Positions 25,330 to 33,677 are shown, counted from the stretch's first letter. The stretch: 53,786 nt of DNA from Mesorhizobium loti CJ3sym (GCF_000472785.1 NZ_AXAL01000034.1:1-53786); one strand, 5' to 3'. The notes: generated by a model not told the origin, from the sequence alone. Numbers and translations: made by a program.

Positions 25330-26190
25330 ATGCCGGCCGATCTCGATGTCTATGTGGAGAGCCTGGGCAATTTTCGTTCGGGGCGGGAGTATTCCGTCCA
25401 GTCGCTGCTGCCGCATCTGCAACAGGCCGGGATGACGGTGCGCCTGCTCGACCGCCCGGCGCGGGAGAATTTGGCGACGGCGGCTCTGCTGCACATCGAC
25501 CTGACCGAGGTGCCGCAACCCTACCACGACCTCGCCCAGCGCTACGCCCGCACCATCAACGGCCGGGCGCTGTCGATCCACCGCCACCTCTATTCATCGC
25601 TCAGGGTAAGCGCCGGCGACAGCCATTCCGGTCCGGTCATCGTCAAGACAGTTCTCAATAGCAGGGGCCGGCCCGAACTGCGCTGGCGGCAGTACCGCAA
25701 TCCTTGGACGCGGGCGGCGCATTTCGCCCGCAAGACCGTTGACCCCGGCTACAAGGCGCGGCTGTGCCCGCCCTACCGCGTCTACGACAATTTGGCGCGG
25801 GTTCCGGCACAGGTCTGGCTCGACGATCGCCTGATGGTGGAGAAATTCGCCTTCGACAGCCTCGAGCTGCCCATCGTCAAGTATCGCTACATGTTCCTGC
25901 TGGGCGCCGAGGTGAACATGCGGCAGGTCTACAATGATGTGCTTTGCGCCGGATCGAAGATCCTGAGCAACGAAGAGGGCGGCGCCGTTCCAGAGGAGGT
26001 GAGGGCGGTGAGGCAGCGGCTGCATCTCGATTTCGGTGCGATCGATTATTTTATCGTCGATGGCAAGGGCATCATCGTCGACGCCAACAAGACAGTTGGC
26101 TCGAACCCGGAATGGCTGAAGAAGAACCGCTTCCGGCAGGAATTCGACGACCGCATGGCCGCGGCGCTGATTGAATTCGTGCGCGGCTGA
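25330..26190 (+). CDS. ATP-grasp-like protein of unknown function
   Basis: The start ATG 25330 lies 10 bases after the DppA-like stop; the frame also extends back into that gene without support. The product is 286 residues, cytoplasmic, with no signal. The C-terminal half resembles an ATP-grasp fold: MVEKFAFDSLELPIVKYRYM (about 173-192), a hydrophobic strand, and DYFIVDGKGIIVDANKTVGSNP (about 237-258) with the Asp...Asn pair that binds metal. The N-terminal half begins LDVYVESLGNF, a pre-ATP-grasp-like Rossmann strand. It may modify a peptide or amino acid, possibly the ligand of the linked binding protein. That link is inference. Confidence 0.65.
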   Translation: MPADLDVYVESLGNFRSGREYSVQSLLPHLQQAGMTVRLLDRPARENLATAALLHIDLTEVPQPYHDLAQRYARTINGRALSIHRHLYSSLRVSAGDSHSGPVIVKTVLNSRGRPELRWRQYRNPWTRAAHFARKTVDPGYKARLCPPYRVYDNLARVPAQVWLDDRLMVEKFAFDSLELPIVKYRYMFLLGAEVNMRQVYNDVLCAGSKILSNEEGGAVPEEVRAVRQRLHLDFGAIDYFIVDGKGIIVDANKTVGSNPEWLKKNRFRQEFDDRMAAALIEFVRG

Positions 26191-26324
26191 TCCGATGTAA
26201 GCGGCTTGCGCGTTCCTGGGGGCTGATCGCACCGTGACGCGGTCGATGACGCCACGTAATGCCGCCAGATTGCACCGGACAAGATTGTCCGCCTGCAACG
26301 ATCGTGGAAGCCTTGCGCAGAATG

Positions 26325-26355
26325 CTTGCGCCCGATGCCGCCTGTTCTTATATAC
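26325..26355 (+). promoter_or_regulatory. Candidate heat-shock (RpoH) promoter of dnaK
   Basis: CTTGCG (26325-26330) is followed after 17 bases by TTATAT (26348-26353) within CTTATATAC. The CTTG -35 box and this spacing fit alphaproteobacterial sigma-32 promoters. A second CTTGCGC lies at 26312-26318. The distance to the dnaK start is about 120 bases. Assignment is from pattern only. Confidence 0.55.
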
Positions 26356-26474
26356 GCGCCAAGCCGTTCGACGCCGGAATGCCGGTTGCCGGAACGGAAT
26401 TTCTTGTGAACAGGGGCTTTCGTTGGAACGCCTGTACGGGTCCTGAGAGCCTGCTTAGCGGAGAGACTAGAAAA

Positions 26475-28391
26475 ATGGCAAAAGTAATCGGTATCGATCT
26501 CGGCACCACCAACTCCTGTATCGCCATCATGGATGGCAAGGAGCCCAAGGTGATCGAAAATGCGGAAGGCGCGCGCACGACGCCTTCCATCGTCGCCATT
26601 TCGGGCGACGACGAACGTCTCGTCGGCCAGCCGGCCAAGCGCCAGGCGGTCACCAATCCTGAAAACACCATCTTCGCGGTCAAGCGCCTGATCGGCCGCC
26701 GCTATGACGATCCGGTGACGGAGAAGGACAAGAAGCTTGTCCCCTACAAGATCGTCAAGGGCGACAATGGCGATGCCTGGGTCGAGGCCGGCGGCAGGAA
26801 GCAGTCGCCCTCGCAGATCTCGGCCATGATCCTGCAGAAGATGAAGGAAACGGCGGAAGCCTATCTCGGCGAGAAGGTCGAGAAGGCGGTCATCACCGTT
26901 CCGGCCTATTTCAACGACGCCCAGCGCCAGGCGACCAAGGATGCTGGCAAGATCGCCGGCCTCGAAGTGCTGCGCATCATCAACGAGCCGACCGCGGCGG
27001 CACTTGCCTACGGCCTCGACAAGAAAGAAGGCAAGACCATCGCTGTCTACGACCTTGGCGGCGGCACGTTCGACATTTCGGTGCTTGAGATCGGCGACGG
27101 CGTGTTCGAGGTGAAGTCGACCAATGGCGACACCTTCCTCGGCGGCGAGGATTTCGACATGCGCCTGGTCGAATATCTGGCGGCGGAGTTCAAGAAGGAA
27201 CAGGGCATCGACCTGAAGAACGACAAGCTTGCCCTGCAGCGCCTCAAGGAGGCGGCTGAAAAGGCCAAGATCGAGCTGTCGTCGACGACGCAGACCGAAA
27301 TCAACCTGCCTTTCATCACCGCTGACGCGACCGGCCCCAAGCACCTGACGCTGAAGCTGACGCGTGCCAAGTTCGAGCAGCTGGTCGACGACCTCGTCCA
27401 GCGCACCATCGAGCCCTGCAAGGCGGCGCTCAAGGATGCCGGCCTGAAGGCTGCCGAGATCGATGAGGTTGTCCTGGTCGGCGGCATGACCCGCATGCCC
27501 AAGATCCAGGAGATCGTGAAGCAGTTCTTCGGCAAGGAACCGCACAAGGGCGTCAACCCGGATGAGGTCGTCGCGCTCGGCGCCGCCATCCAGGCCGGCG
27601 TGCTGCAGGGCGACGTCAAGGACGTGCTGCTGCTCGACGTGACGCCGCTGTCGCTCGGCATCGAGACACTGGGTGGCGTGTTCACCCGACTGATCGAACG
27701 CAACACGACGATCCCGACCAAGAAGAGCCAGGTGTTCTCGACCGCTGAGGATAGTCAGTCGGCCGTGACCATCCGCGTCTTCCAGGGCGAGCGTGAAATG
27801 GCCGCCGACAACAAGGCGCTCGGCCAGTTCGACCTGGTCGGCATTCCGCCGGCGCCGCGCGGCGTGCCGCAGATCGAGGTCACGTTCGACATCGATGCCA
27901 ACGGCATCGTCAACGTTTCGGCCAAGGACAAAGGCACCGGCAAGGAGCACCAGATACGCATCCAGGCATCGGGTGGTCTTTCGGACGCCGACATCGAAAA
28001 GATGGTGAAGGACGCCGAAGCCAATGCCGAGACCGACAAGAAGCGGCGTGGGCTGGTCGAGGCCCGCAACCAGGCCGAGGCGATGCTGCATTCTTCGGAG
28101 AAGTCGCTGAAGGAATATGGCGACAAGGTCTCGGAAGCCGACCGCAAGGCAATCGTCGATGCCATCGCCGCTCTTAAGACGGCTTCGGAAGGCGACGACG
28201 CCGCCGATATCGAGGCGAAGTCGCAGGTCCTCGCCGAAGCTTCGATGAAGCTCGGCCAGGCCATGTACGAGGCCTCGCAGAAGGAAGCGGCGGAAGCCGA
28301 TGCCAAGGCGGATGCCGCCAAGGATAGCGACGTTGTCGACGCCGATTTCGAGGAAATCAACGAGGACGACGACAAGAAGAAGTCGGCCTGA
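26475..28391 (+). CDS. dnaK: Molecular chaperone DnaK (Hsp70)
   Basis: The start ATG 26475 gives 638 residues, the normal length, beginning MAKVIGIDLGTTNSCIAIMD. The open frame upstream to 26259 is not conserved sequence. The nucleotide-binding domain (1-~385) has the phosphate loops IDLGTTNS and VYDLGGGTFDISVLEIGDG and the VLVGGMTRMP segment. The substrate domain begins after DVTPLSLGIETLGGVFT, followed by the helical lid and the acidic tail EEINEDDDKKKSA. It folds and protects proteins with DnaJ and GrpE in the cytoplasm. It is followed by a strong terminator, so dnaJ may have its own promoter. Confidence 0.99.
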   Translation: MAKVIGIDLGTTNSCIAIMDGKEPKVIENAEGARTTPSIVAISGDDERLVGQPAKRQAVTNPENTIFAVKRLIGRRYDDPVTEKDKKLVPYKIVKGDNGDAWVEAGGRKQSPSQISAMILQKMKETAEAYLGEKVEKAVITVPAYFNDAQRQATKDAGKIAGLEVLRIINEPTAAALAYGLDKKEGKTIAVYDLGGGTFDISVLEIGDGVFEVKSTNGDTFLGGEDFDMRLVEYLAAEFKKEQGIDLKNDKLALQRLKEAAEKAKIELSSTTQTEINLPFITADATGPKHLTLKLTRAKFEQLVDDLVQRTIEPCKAALKDAGLKAAEIDEVVLVGGMTRMPKIQEIVKQFFGKEPHKGVNPDEVVALGAAIQAGVLQGDVKDVLLLDVTPLSLGIETLGGVFTRLIERNTTIPTKKSQVFSTAEDSQSAVTIRVFQGEREMAADNKALGQFDLVGIPPAPRGVPQIEVTFDIDANGIVNVSAKDKGTGKEHQIRIQASGGLSDADIEKMVKDAEANAETDKKRRGLVEARNQAEAMLHSSEKSLKEYGDKVSEADRKAIVDAIAALKTASEGDDAADIEAKSQVLAEASMKLGQAMYEASQKEAAEADAKADAAKDSDVVDADFEEINEDDDKKKSA

Positions 28392-28417
28392 GCCGCCTGA
28401 AGACAGGATAATGCAGA

Positions 28418-28444
28418 AAGCCCGGCGCAAAGCCGGGCTTTTTT
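28418..28444 (+). terminator. Rho-independent terminator after dnaK
   Basis: The arms AAGCCCGGC (28418-28426) and GCCGGGCTT (28432-28440) have a 5-base loop and are followed by TTTT. It lies 27 bases after the dnaK stop and should separate or attenuate transcription into dnaJ. Confidence 0.9.
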
Positions 28445-28613
28445 GCAACCCTTGCTGAAAAAGTGCGGGCCTTTGTAGAAAAATCATCGAAAAACACCGA
28501 CGGGACAGCCACGGCCCTAGCATCCGGGCAGCACCGCTCCTAAATCGAGAAAACGTGCCGGCAAAACGACGCCACAAACATCAAGACGTTGAGCATCCGG
28601 ACTGCGGGAAAAA

Positions 28614-29744
28614 ATGAAAGCTGATTTCTACGAAACGCTGGGCGTCCAGAAAGGCGCCGACGAGAAGGAGCTCAAGAGCGCTTTCCGCAAGCTCGCCATG
28701 CAGTTCCATCCCGACCGCAATCCCGGCGATCATTCCTGCGAGCACAAGTTCAAGGAAATCAACGAAGCCTACGAAACGCTGAAGGACCCGCAGAAGCGCG
28801 CGGCCTATGACCGCTTCGGTCACGCCGCCTTCGAACAGGGCGGCATGAATGGCGGTGCGCAAGGCTTTGGCGCCGGCGGCTTCGCCGACATCTTCGAGGA
28901 CATTTTCGGCGACATGATGGGCGGCCGTCAGCGCCGCTCGTCGGGCGGCCGAGAGCGCGGAGCCGATCTGCGCTACAATATGGAAATCTTGCTGGAAGAA
29001 GCCTTCGCGGGAAAAACCGCGCAGATCCGCGTGCCGGCTTCGATCTCCTGTTCGGAATGCTCCGGCAGCGGCGCCAAGCCCGGCACCCAGCCCGTCACCT
29101 GCTCGATGTGCAACGGCCACGGCAAGGTGCGCGCCACGCAAGGCTTCTTCTCGATCGAGCGCACCTGCCCGCAATGCCAAGGCCGCGGCCAGACCATCAA
29201 GGACCCGTGCCCGAAATGCGCCGGCCAGGGCCGCGTCACCGAGGAACGTTCGCTGTCGGTCAACATTCCGGCCGGTATAGAGGACGGCACCCGCATCCGC
29301 CTTGCCAATGAGGGTGAGGCCGGCCTGCGTGGCGGACCTTCGGGCGACCTCTATATTTTCCTGGCGGTGAAGCCGCACGAATTCTTTCAGCGCGATGGTG
29401 CCGACCTCTACTGCAAGGTGCCGATCTCGATGACGACGGCAGCCCTTGGCGGCTCCTTCGAGGTGACGACGCTGGACGGCACGCAGACCAAGGTGAAGGT
29501 GACCGAAGGCACGCAGAACGGTCGCCAGTTCCGCCTCAAGGGCAAGGGCATGCCGGTGCTGCGCCAGCCCAATGTCGGCGACCTCTATATCCAGACCGCG
29601 GTCGAGACGCCGCAGAACCTTACCCGACGCCAGCGCGAATTGCTGGAAGAGTTCGAACAGCTCTCTTCACAGGACAATTCGCCCCAATCGAGCGGGTTTT
29701 TCGCCCGCATGAAGGATTTCTTCGAATCCTTTGGCGAGCGTTGA
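28614..29744 (+). CDS. dnaJ: Co-chaperone DnaJ (Hsp40)
   Basis: The 376-residue protein has all type-I DnaJ parts: a J domain (1-70) with the HPD motif in MQFHPDRNPGD, a Gly/Phe-rich linker (~75-125), and a zinc domain with four CxxCxGxG motifs (CSECSGSG, CSMCNGHG, CPQCQGRG, CPKCAGQG; about 143-213). The C-terminal substrate domain ends near FFESFGER. It stimulates DnaK ATP hydrolysis and delivers clients. The 222-base gap after dnaK holds a terminator, and the ribosome site (GGGAA) is weak, which may set a low DnaJ to DnaK ratio. Confidence 0.99.
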   Translation: MKADFYETLGVQKGADEKELKSAFRKLAMQFHPDRNPGDHSCEHKFKEINEAYETLKDPQKRAAYDRFGHAAFEQGGMNGGAQGFGAGGFADIFEDIFGDMMGGRQRRSSGGRERGADLRYNMEILLEEAFAGKTAQIRVPASISCSECSGSGAKPGTQPVTCSMCNGHGKVRATQGFFSIERTCPQCQGRGQTIKDPCPKCAGQGRVTEERSLSVNIPAGIEDGTRIRLANEGEAGLRGGPSGDLYIFLAVKPHEFFQRDGADLYCKVPISMTTAALGGSFEVTTLDGTQTKVKVTEGTQNGRQFRLKGKGMPVLRQPNVGDLYIQTAVETPQNLTRRQRELLEEFEQLSSQDNSPQSSGFFARMKDFFESFGER

Positions 29745-29905
29745 TAGGGCAGGAATGGCGCGTCATCAGATGAAATGCGCCGTGTCTTGGGCCATGTCTT
29801 GGGACGCGACCAAATCTATCTTATCCACGACATCGGCAGGGTCGTGCCTTGCCTTGCGCTGCTCAGGTGTTAAGTAACTTTGGGGGAGCGCTGAGGAGAG
29901 CTTGC

Positions 29906-30511
29906 ATGACACGTGGTCCCGGACTGCGGAAGGCGCTTGCCGAAAAGTTCGACGACGAGCTCAAGTTCTTCAAGGGCTGGATCGACAAGCCGAAGACGGT
30001 CGGCTCGATCGTTCCGACCAGCTCGATCACGGCCCGCAAAATGGCTTCGATCGTCAATCCGAAGTCAGGCCTGCCCGTGCTCGAAATCGGTCCCGGCACC
30101 GGCGTCATCACCCGCGCCATCCTGGCGCTCGGTGTGCGGCCTGAAAACCTTTACGCCCTCGAATACAACACGGATTTCGTGCGCCATTTGCGCGGACTCT
30201 ATCCGGGCGTCAACGTCATCGAGGGCGATGCCTTCAACCTCAACGCTACGCTCGGCGAGAGGAGCGGGATGATCTTCGATTCCGTCGTGTCCGGCGTGCC
30301 GCTGCTCAATTTCCCCGTCGCCCAGCGCATCGCCTATATAGAGAGCCTGCTCGACCGCATCCCGGCCGGTCGGCCGATCGTGCAGCTGACCTATGGCCCG
30401 ATGTCGCCGATACCGGCCGGCCGTGGCAACTACACGGTCAAGCATTTCGACTTCATCTTCCGCAACATCCCGCCGACGCAGCTGTGGATCTATCGGCGCG
30501 AAGCACATTGA
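29906..30511 (+). CDS. pmtA: Phospholipid N-methyltransferase (PmtA type)
   Basis: ATG 29906 has GAGGAGAG before it and gives 201 residues, matching rhizobial PmtA. The upstream frame to 29849 lacks support. Motifs include GWIDKPKTVGSIVPTS (about 23-38), the SAM-binding loop VLEIGPGTGVITRAIL (about 56-71), ALEYNTDFVRHL, and VSGVPLLNFP (about 128-137), which is characteristic of the Pmt group. It methylates phosphatidylethanolamine stepwise to phosphatidylcholine at the inner membrane. In rhizobia this lipid is important for symbiosis. Confusion with rRNA adenine dimethylases (KsgA-like SAM fold) is possible but unlikely at this length. Confidence 0.9.
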   Translation: MTRGPGLRKALAEKFDDELKFFKGWIDKPKTVGSIVPTSSITARKMASIVNPKSGLPVLEIGPGTGVITRAILALGVRPENLYALEYNTDFVRHLRGLYPGVNVIEGDAFNLNATLGERSGMIFDSVVSGVPLLNFPVAQRIAYIESLLDRIPAGRPIVQLTYGPMSPIPAGRGNYTVKHFDFIFRNIPPTQLWIYRREAH

Positions 30512-30556
30512 TTTGAGCCGCCCCTGGCTGTACCTGTCCGGGAACAAGGGTGGCCA

Positions 30557-31153
30557 ATGGCAGTGATCCCGAAAATCCTCGTCTTCGCCGGCTCGGTGCG
30601 CAGCGGCGCTTACAGCGGCAGGGCCGCTGATGCGGCGCAGAAGGAGCTTGCGGTGCAGGGCGCCGAGGTGACCCGCATTTCGCTCGCCGACTATGTCCTG
30701 CCGATCCTCGATGAGGATCTTGAAAAGGAAAAGGGCGTTCCCGAAAACGCCGTCAAACTCGGCCGCCTGGTCATCGCCCATGACGGGCTGCTGATTGCCA
30801 CGCCGGAATATAACGGCTCCATCCCGCCGCTGCTCAAGAACACGATCGACTGGGTGAGCCGGGTGCGCCGAGACGGCGGCCGGCCGGTCAGGCCGCTGGC
30901 CGGCAAGGTCGCCGGCCTGTGCTCGTCCTCCAACGGCCACTTCGCCGGCATCCGCTGCATCAATCATCTGCGCGCCGTGCTGGTGCGTTGCCAGATGGAG
31001 GTGGTGACGCCGGAATGCTGCGTGCCCGACGGCGGCGACGCCTTTGACGAAGGCGGCAATTTCCGCGACGAAAGACTGCACAAATCGATGGAGCATCTAT
31101 GCCGCACGCTGATCGAAACCTCGCGCATGCTGTCGACGCGGATCGAAGCGTGA
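30557..31153 (+). CDS. NADPH-dependent FMN reductase family protein
   Basis: The 198-residue flavodoxin-fold protein has the FMN phosphate loop AGSVRSGAYSGR (about residues 11-22) and the family signature TPEYNGSIPPLLKNTIDWVSR (about 82-102). It likely reduces FMN, quinones or other acceptors with NAD(P)H in the cytoplasm. Its stop overlaps the proposed GTG start of pyrF, so the two are translationally coupled, though no metabolic link is evident. Confidence 0.9.
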   Translation: MAVIPKILVFAGSVRSGAYSGRAADAAQKELAVQGAEVTRISLADYVLPILDEDLEKEKGVPENAVKLGRLVIAHDGLLIATPEYNGSIPPLLKNTIDWVSRVRRDGGRPVRPLAGKVAGLCSSSNGHFAGIRCINHLRAVLVRCQMEVVTPECCVPDGGDAFDEGGNFRDERLHKSMEHLCRTLIETSRMLSTRIEA

Positions 31154-31848
31154 TTGCCAAGACCATGCAGGACCGGTTGATCGTCGGCCTCGACGTGCCA
31201 ACGGTGAAAGAGGCCGAGCAAGCGGTGCGGGAACTCGACGGCGTCGTCTCCTTCTACAAGATCGGCTATCAGCTGGCCTTTGCCGGCGGGCTCGACTTTG
31301 CCAGGGAACTGGCCAGCGGCGGGACAAAAGTCTTCCTCGACATGAAGCTGCTCGACATCGACCACACGGTGGCCAAGGGCGTCGAGAACATCGTCAAGAT
31401 GGGCATGACCATGCTGACCATCCACGCCTATCCCAAGGCGATGCGGGCTGCCGTGGAGGCGGCCAGGGGCAGCGACCTTTGCCTGCTCGCCGTCAGCGTG
31501 CTGACCTCGATGGACGAGCAGGACATGATCGACGTCGGTTATGAATACGACCCGCACACGCTGGTGCTCAGGCGCTCGGAACAGGCGTTGCATGCCGGCA
31601 TGGGCGGCATCGTCTGCTCGGCCGAAGAGGCCGAAGCGGTGCGCCGCATCGTCGGCCCCGACATGGCGGTGGTGACGCCGGGCATAAGGCCGGCGGGCAG
31701 CGACCATGGCGACCAGAAGCGCGTGGTGACGCCAGGCCAGGCGATCCGCAATGGCTCCAGCCACCTCGTTGTCGGCCGCCCGATCGTCGCGGCAAGCGAC
31801 CGCCGCGCTGCGGCGCAAGCGATCGTCGACGAAATGCGCTCTGCTTAG
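31150..31848 (+). CDS. pyrF: Orotidine 5'-phosphate decarboxylase
   Basis: I chose GTG 31150, which overlaps the upstream TGA as GTGA and gives 232 residues. ATG 31165, five codons later, is equally possible. The earlier in-frame ATG at 31099 lies well inside the reductase gene. The catalytic Asp/Lys tetrad sits in FLDMKLLDIDHTV (about residues 61-73). RLIVGLDVP at the N-terminus, TPGIRPAGSDHGDQKR near 180-195 and VVGRPIVAA near 214 are typical of the family. It makes UMP in pyrimidine synthesis. The TAG stop runs straight into a palindromic repeat. Confidence 0.96.
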   Translation: MIAKTMQDRLIVGLDVPTVKEAEQAVRELDGVVSFYKIGYQLAFAGGLDFARELASGGTKVFLDMKLLDIDHTVAKGVENIVKMGMTMLTIHAYPKAMRAAVEAARGSDLCLLAVSVLTSMDEQDMIDVGYEYDPHTLVLRRSEQALHAGMGGIVCSAEEAEAVRRIVGPDMAVVTPGIRPAGSDHGDQKRVVTPGQAIRNGSSHLVVGRPIVAASDRRAAAQAIVDEMRSA

Positions 31849-31900
31849 AGCAATTCCAGGAAAAGTGTGAAACGGTTTTCCGTCCGGAATTGCGTCAAAA
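31846..31900. repeat. Palindromic repeat (GCAATTCC...GGAATTGC family), copy 2
   Basis: TAGAGCAATTCCAGGAAAAGTG... runs to CCGGAATTGCGTCAAAA. It is nearly the reverse complement of copy 1 at 13516-13571. In both copies the TAG stop of the preceding gene (pyrF here, matB there) forms the first three bases of the element. Confidence 0.8.
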
Positions 31901-31929
31901 CACAGAGTTTCCAAGTTCGGAGAAGAACA

Positions 31930-32217
31930 ATGCCAAAGGGATACTGGGTCGCTCGTGTCGATGTGCGCGATGCCGAAGGCTACAAGGACTATGTGGCCGC
32001 CGCCAAACCTGCCTTCGAGCGGTTCGGCGCGAAATTCCTGGCGCGCGGCGGGGCACATGAGCTGGCCGAAGGGCCGGGCCGGGCCCGCAACGTGATCATC
32101 GAGTTCGAATCGCTGGCCACGGCGCATGACTGCTACCACTCGCCGGAATATCAGCGCGCTGTCGCCATCCGCCAGAAGGTCGCCGACGGCGAGATCGTTC
32201 TCGTCGAAGGGGCCTGA
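31930..32217 (+). CDS. DUF1330 family protein
   Basis: ATG 31930, with GAAGAA before it, gives 95 residues, the typical DUF1330 length. The frame upstream runs through the palindromic repeat and is ignored. Family features are the start MPKGYWVARVDVRD, a KDYVAAAKPAFERFGAKFLARGG-like core, and the end ESLATAHDCYHSPEYQRAVAIRQ, a dimeric alpha-beta barrel fold related to monooxygenase-like ferredoxin folds. Function is unknown. It stands alone after pyrF. Confidence 0.88.
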   Translation: MPKGYWVARVDVRDAEGYKDYVAAAKPAFERFGAKFLARGGAHELAEGPGRARNVIIEFESLATAHDCYHSPEYQRAVAIRQKVADGEIVLVEGA

Positions 32218-32405
32218 GGCGGCCTATTCGGTCGAATCCGGATAACGCAGGAAGATCCCATTCAAAGGCTCGGGTCGCTTCAGGCGCAGTCCTGCGGCTC
32301 GAACGACCGTTCAGCCGGCCTATCGCCGGTACGCGCCTATCAGGCCGTGACCGCCTATCCCAAATAGGGTTCGCCGGGGTATTTCGAGGCATGCACGGCT
32401 TCGAG

Positions 32406-32435
32406 TTGACATGCAGGTATTTACCTGCATATTAT
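32406..32435 (+). promoter_or_regulatory. arsR promoter with operator palindrome between -35 and -10
   Basis: TTGACA (32406-32411) and TATTAT (32430-32435) form -35 and -10 boxes 18 bases apart. The spacer is almost filled by the perfect inverted repeat ATGCAGGTA-TT-TACCTGCAT (32411-32430). A bound ArsR dimer would block RNA polymerase directly. Confidence 0.75.
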
Positions 32436-32458
32436 TGTCTCACAACAGAGTGAGGCTG

Positions 32459-32779
32459 ATGGACGCCGACAAGGTTTTCAAAGCACTGGGCGACCCGACA
32501 CGCAGAAGGCTGCTCGACCTTCTCTGTGAGAAGAACGGGCAGACGCTTGGCGAGCTTTGCGAACATCTCGACATGGCAAGGCAATCCGCCACCCAGCACA
32601 TCGACCTGCTGGAGGCGGCCAATCTGGTTAGCACGGTCAAGCGTGGCCGCGAAAAGCTGCACTTCATCAACCCGGTGCCGCTGCACGAGGTCTACGAGCG
32701 CTGGGTGCGAAAATTTGAACGGCAGCGGCTCAGCCTGCTGCACGACCTGAAACAGGAACTCGAAGGAGACGACCAATGA
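32459..32779 (+). CDS. ArsR family transcriptional regulator
   Basis: ATG 32459 gives 106 residues. The upstream frame begins inside the operator and is rejected. The winged-helix domain starts MDADKVFKALGDPTRRRLLDLL and includes LGELCEHLDMARQSATQHIDLLEAANLV as the recognition region, then a wing RGREKLHFIN. Cysteines are few (about residues 23 and 34) and do not form the metal-binding ELCVC motif, so it is probably not metal-responsive. It belongs to the ArsR group that is paired with SRPBCC genes. Its stop overlaps the SRPBCC start (ATGA). Confidence 0.92.
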   Translation: MDADKVFKALGDPTRRRLLDLLCEKNGQTLGELCEHLDMARQSATQHIDLLEAANLVSTVKRGREKLHFINPVPLHEVYERWVRKFERQRLSLLHDLKQELEGDDQ

Positions 32780-33243
32780 CCGCCAGAGAGACGACCAGTT
32801 TTGTCTACGTGACCTACATCCGCTCGACGCCGGAGAAGGTGTTCGAGGCCATCACCAGGCCCGATATCGCCAGGCGCTATTGGGGCCACGAAAACGTCTC
32901 CGACTGGAAGCCGGGATCGAAATGGGAACATATCCGCGCCAATGATGAGCGGACCGTCCAGATTGTCGGCAAGGTCGTCGAGGTCTCGCCGCCAACCCGT
33001 CTCGTCATCACCTGGGCGAGCCCTTCGCAGGCCTCCAATCCGGCAAGCTACAGCCGGGTGACCTTCGGCATCGAGGAATACGACGCCATGGTCCGGCTGA
33101 CCGTCACCCATGACGAACTCGAAGCCGGCTCCGGCATGGCAAAAGGCATCAGCCAGGGCTGGCCGGTTGTGCTGTCCAGTCTGAAATCCTTGCTCGAAAC
33201 CGGCAGCGGCATCGACGTTTTCGCCAAGCCGAAATCAGCCTGA
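32776..33243 (+). CDS. SRPBCC / AHSA1 domain protein
   Basis: The 155-residue protein has the START-like hydrophobic-cavity fold: YVTYIRSTPEKVFEAITRPDIARRYWG (about 11-37) and, near the C-terminus, SGMAKGISQGWPVVLSSLKSLLETG. This Aha1/SRPBCC pattern is common in proteins encoded directly after ArsR regulators. It may bind a small lipophilic ligand. It is translationally coupled to arsR and so likely induced by the same signal. Confidence 0.92.
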   Translation: MTARETTSFVYVTYIRSTPEKVFEAITRPDIARRYWGHENVSDWKPGSKWEHIRANDERTVQIVGKVVEVSPPTRLVITWASPSQASNPASYSRVTFGIEEYDAMVRLTVTHDELEAGSGMAKGISQGWPVVLSSLKSLLETGSGIDVFAKPKSA

Positions 33244-33260
33244 TTGCAAAGGGGATGACA

Positions 33261-33677
33261 ATGACCAAACGCTATAAGGGCGGCTGCGCCTGCGGAGCCA
33301 TCCGCTACGAATCCAGCGGCGAGCCGATCTTCCAGAACCACTGCCAGTGCCTGGATTGCCAGAAGCGCGCGGGCACCGGCCACGGATCCTACCTGACCTT
33401 CGGCCGGCGCGCCGATATGGCAATCACCGGCGAGGCGAGCACCTGGCGGGTGGCTGGCGCCAGCGGCAACGAAAAGATCCACGCCTTCTGCCCGACCTGC
33501 GGCACGCCGGTCTATTTGACATTCATCGCTATGCCGGACCTGATCGCGGTCCACGCCACCAGCCTTGACGACCCAGGCGTATTCGAGCCGCAGGTGGTCA
33601 CCTATACGATATCAGGTCATGGCTGGGATACGATCGATCCCTCCCTGCAGGCATTCGAGCGAATGCCTCGGGGATAA
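33261..33677 (+). CDS. GFA (glutathione-dependent formaldehyde-activating / CENP-V) family protein
   Basis: I use the second ATG, 33261, because AAAGGGG is 6 bases before it; the first (33255) is too close to that site. The 138-residue protein carries the zinc-ligand pattern GGCACGAIRY (about 6-15), HCQCLDCQKRAGTG (about 27-40) and FCPTCGTPVY (about 76-85). GFA enzymes form S-hydroxymethyl-glutathione or bind other thiol adducts, but many members are uncharacterised. It lies 17 bases after the SRPBCC gene and probably belongs to the same operon. Confidence 0.9.
   Translation: MTKRYKGGCACGAIRYESSGEPIFQNHCQCLDCQKRAGTGHGSYLTFGRRADMAITGEASTWRVAGASGNEKIHAFCPTCGTPVYLTFIAMPDLIAVHATSLDDPGVFEPQVVTYTISGHGWDTIDPSLQAFERMPRG

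Noticed and set aside
26046..28577. 843-codon open frame on the minus strand across dnaK
   Set aside because: It is antisense to dnaK; its Arg/Leu/Asp-rich, low-information composition is what the opposite strand of a high-GC gene gives.
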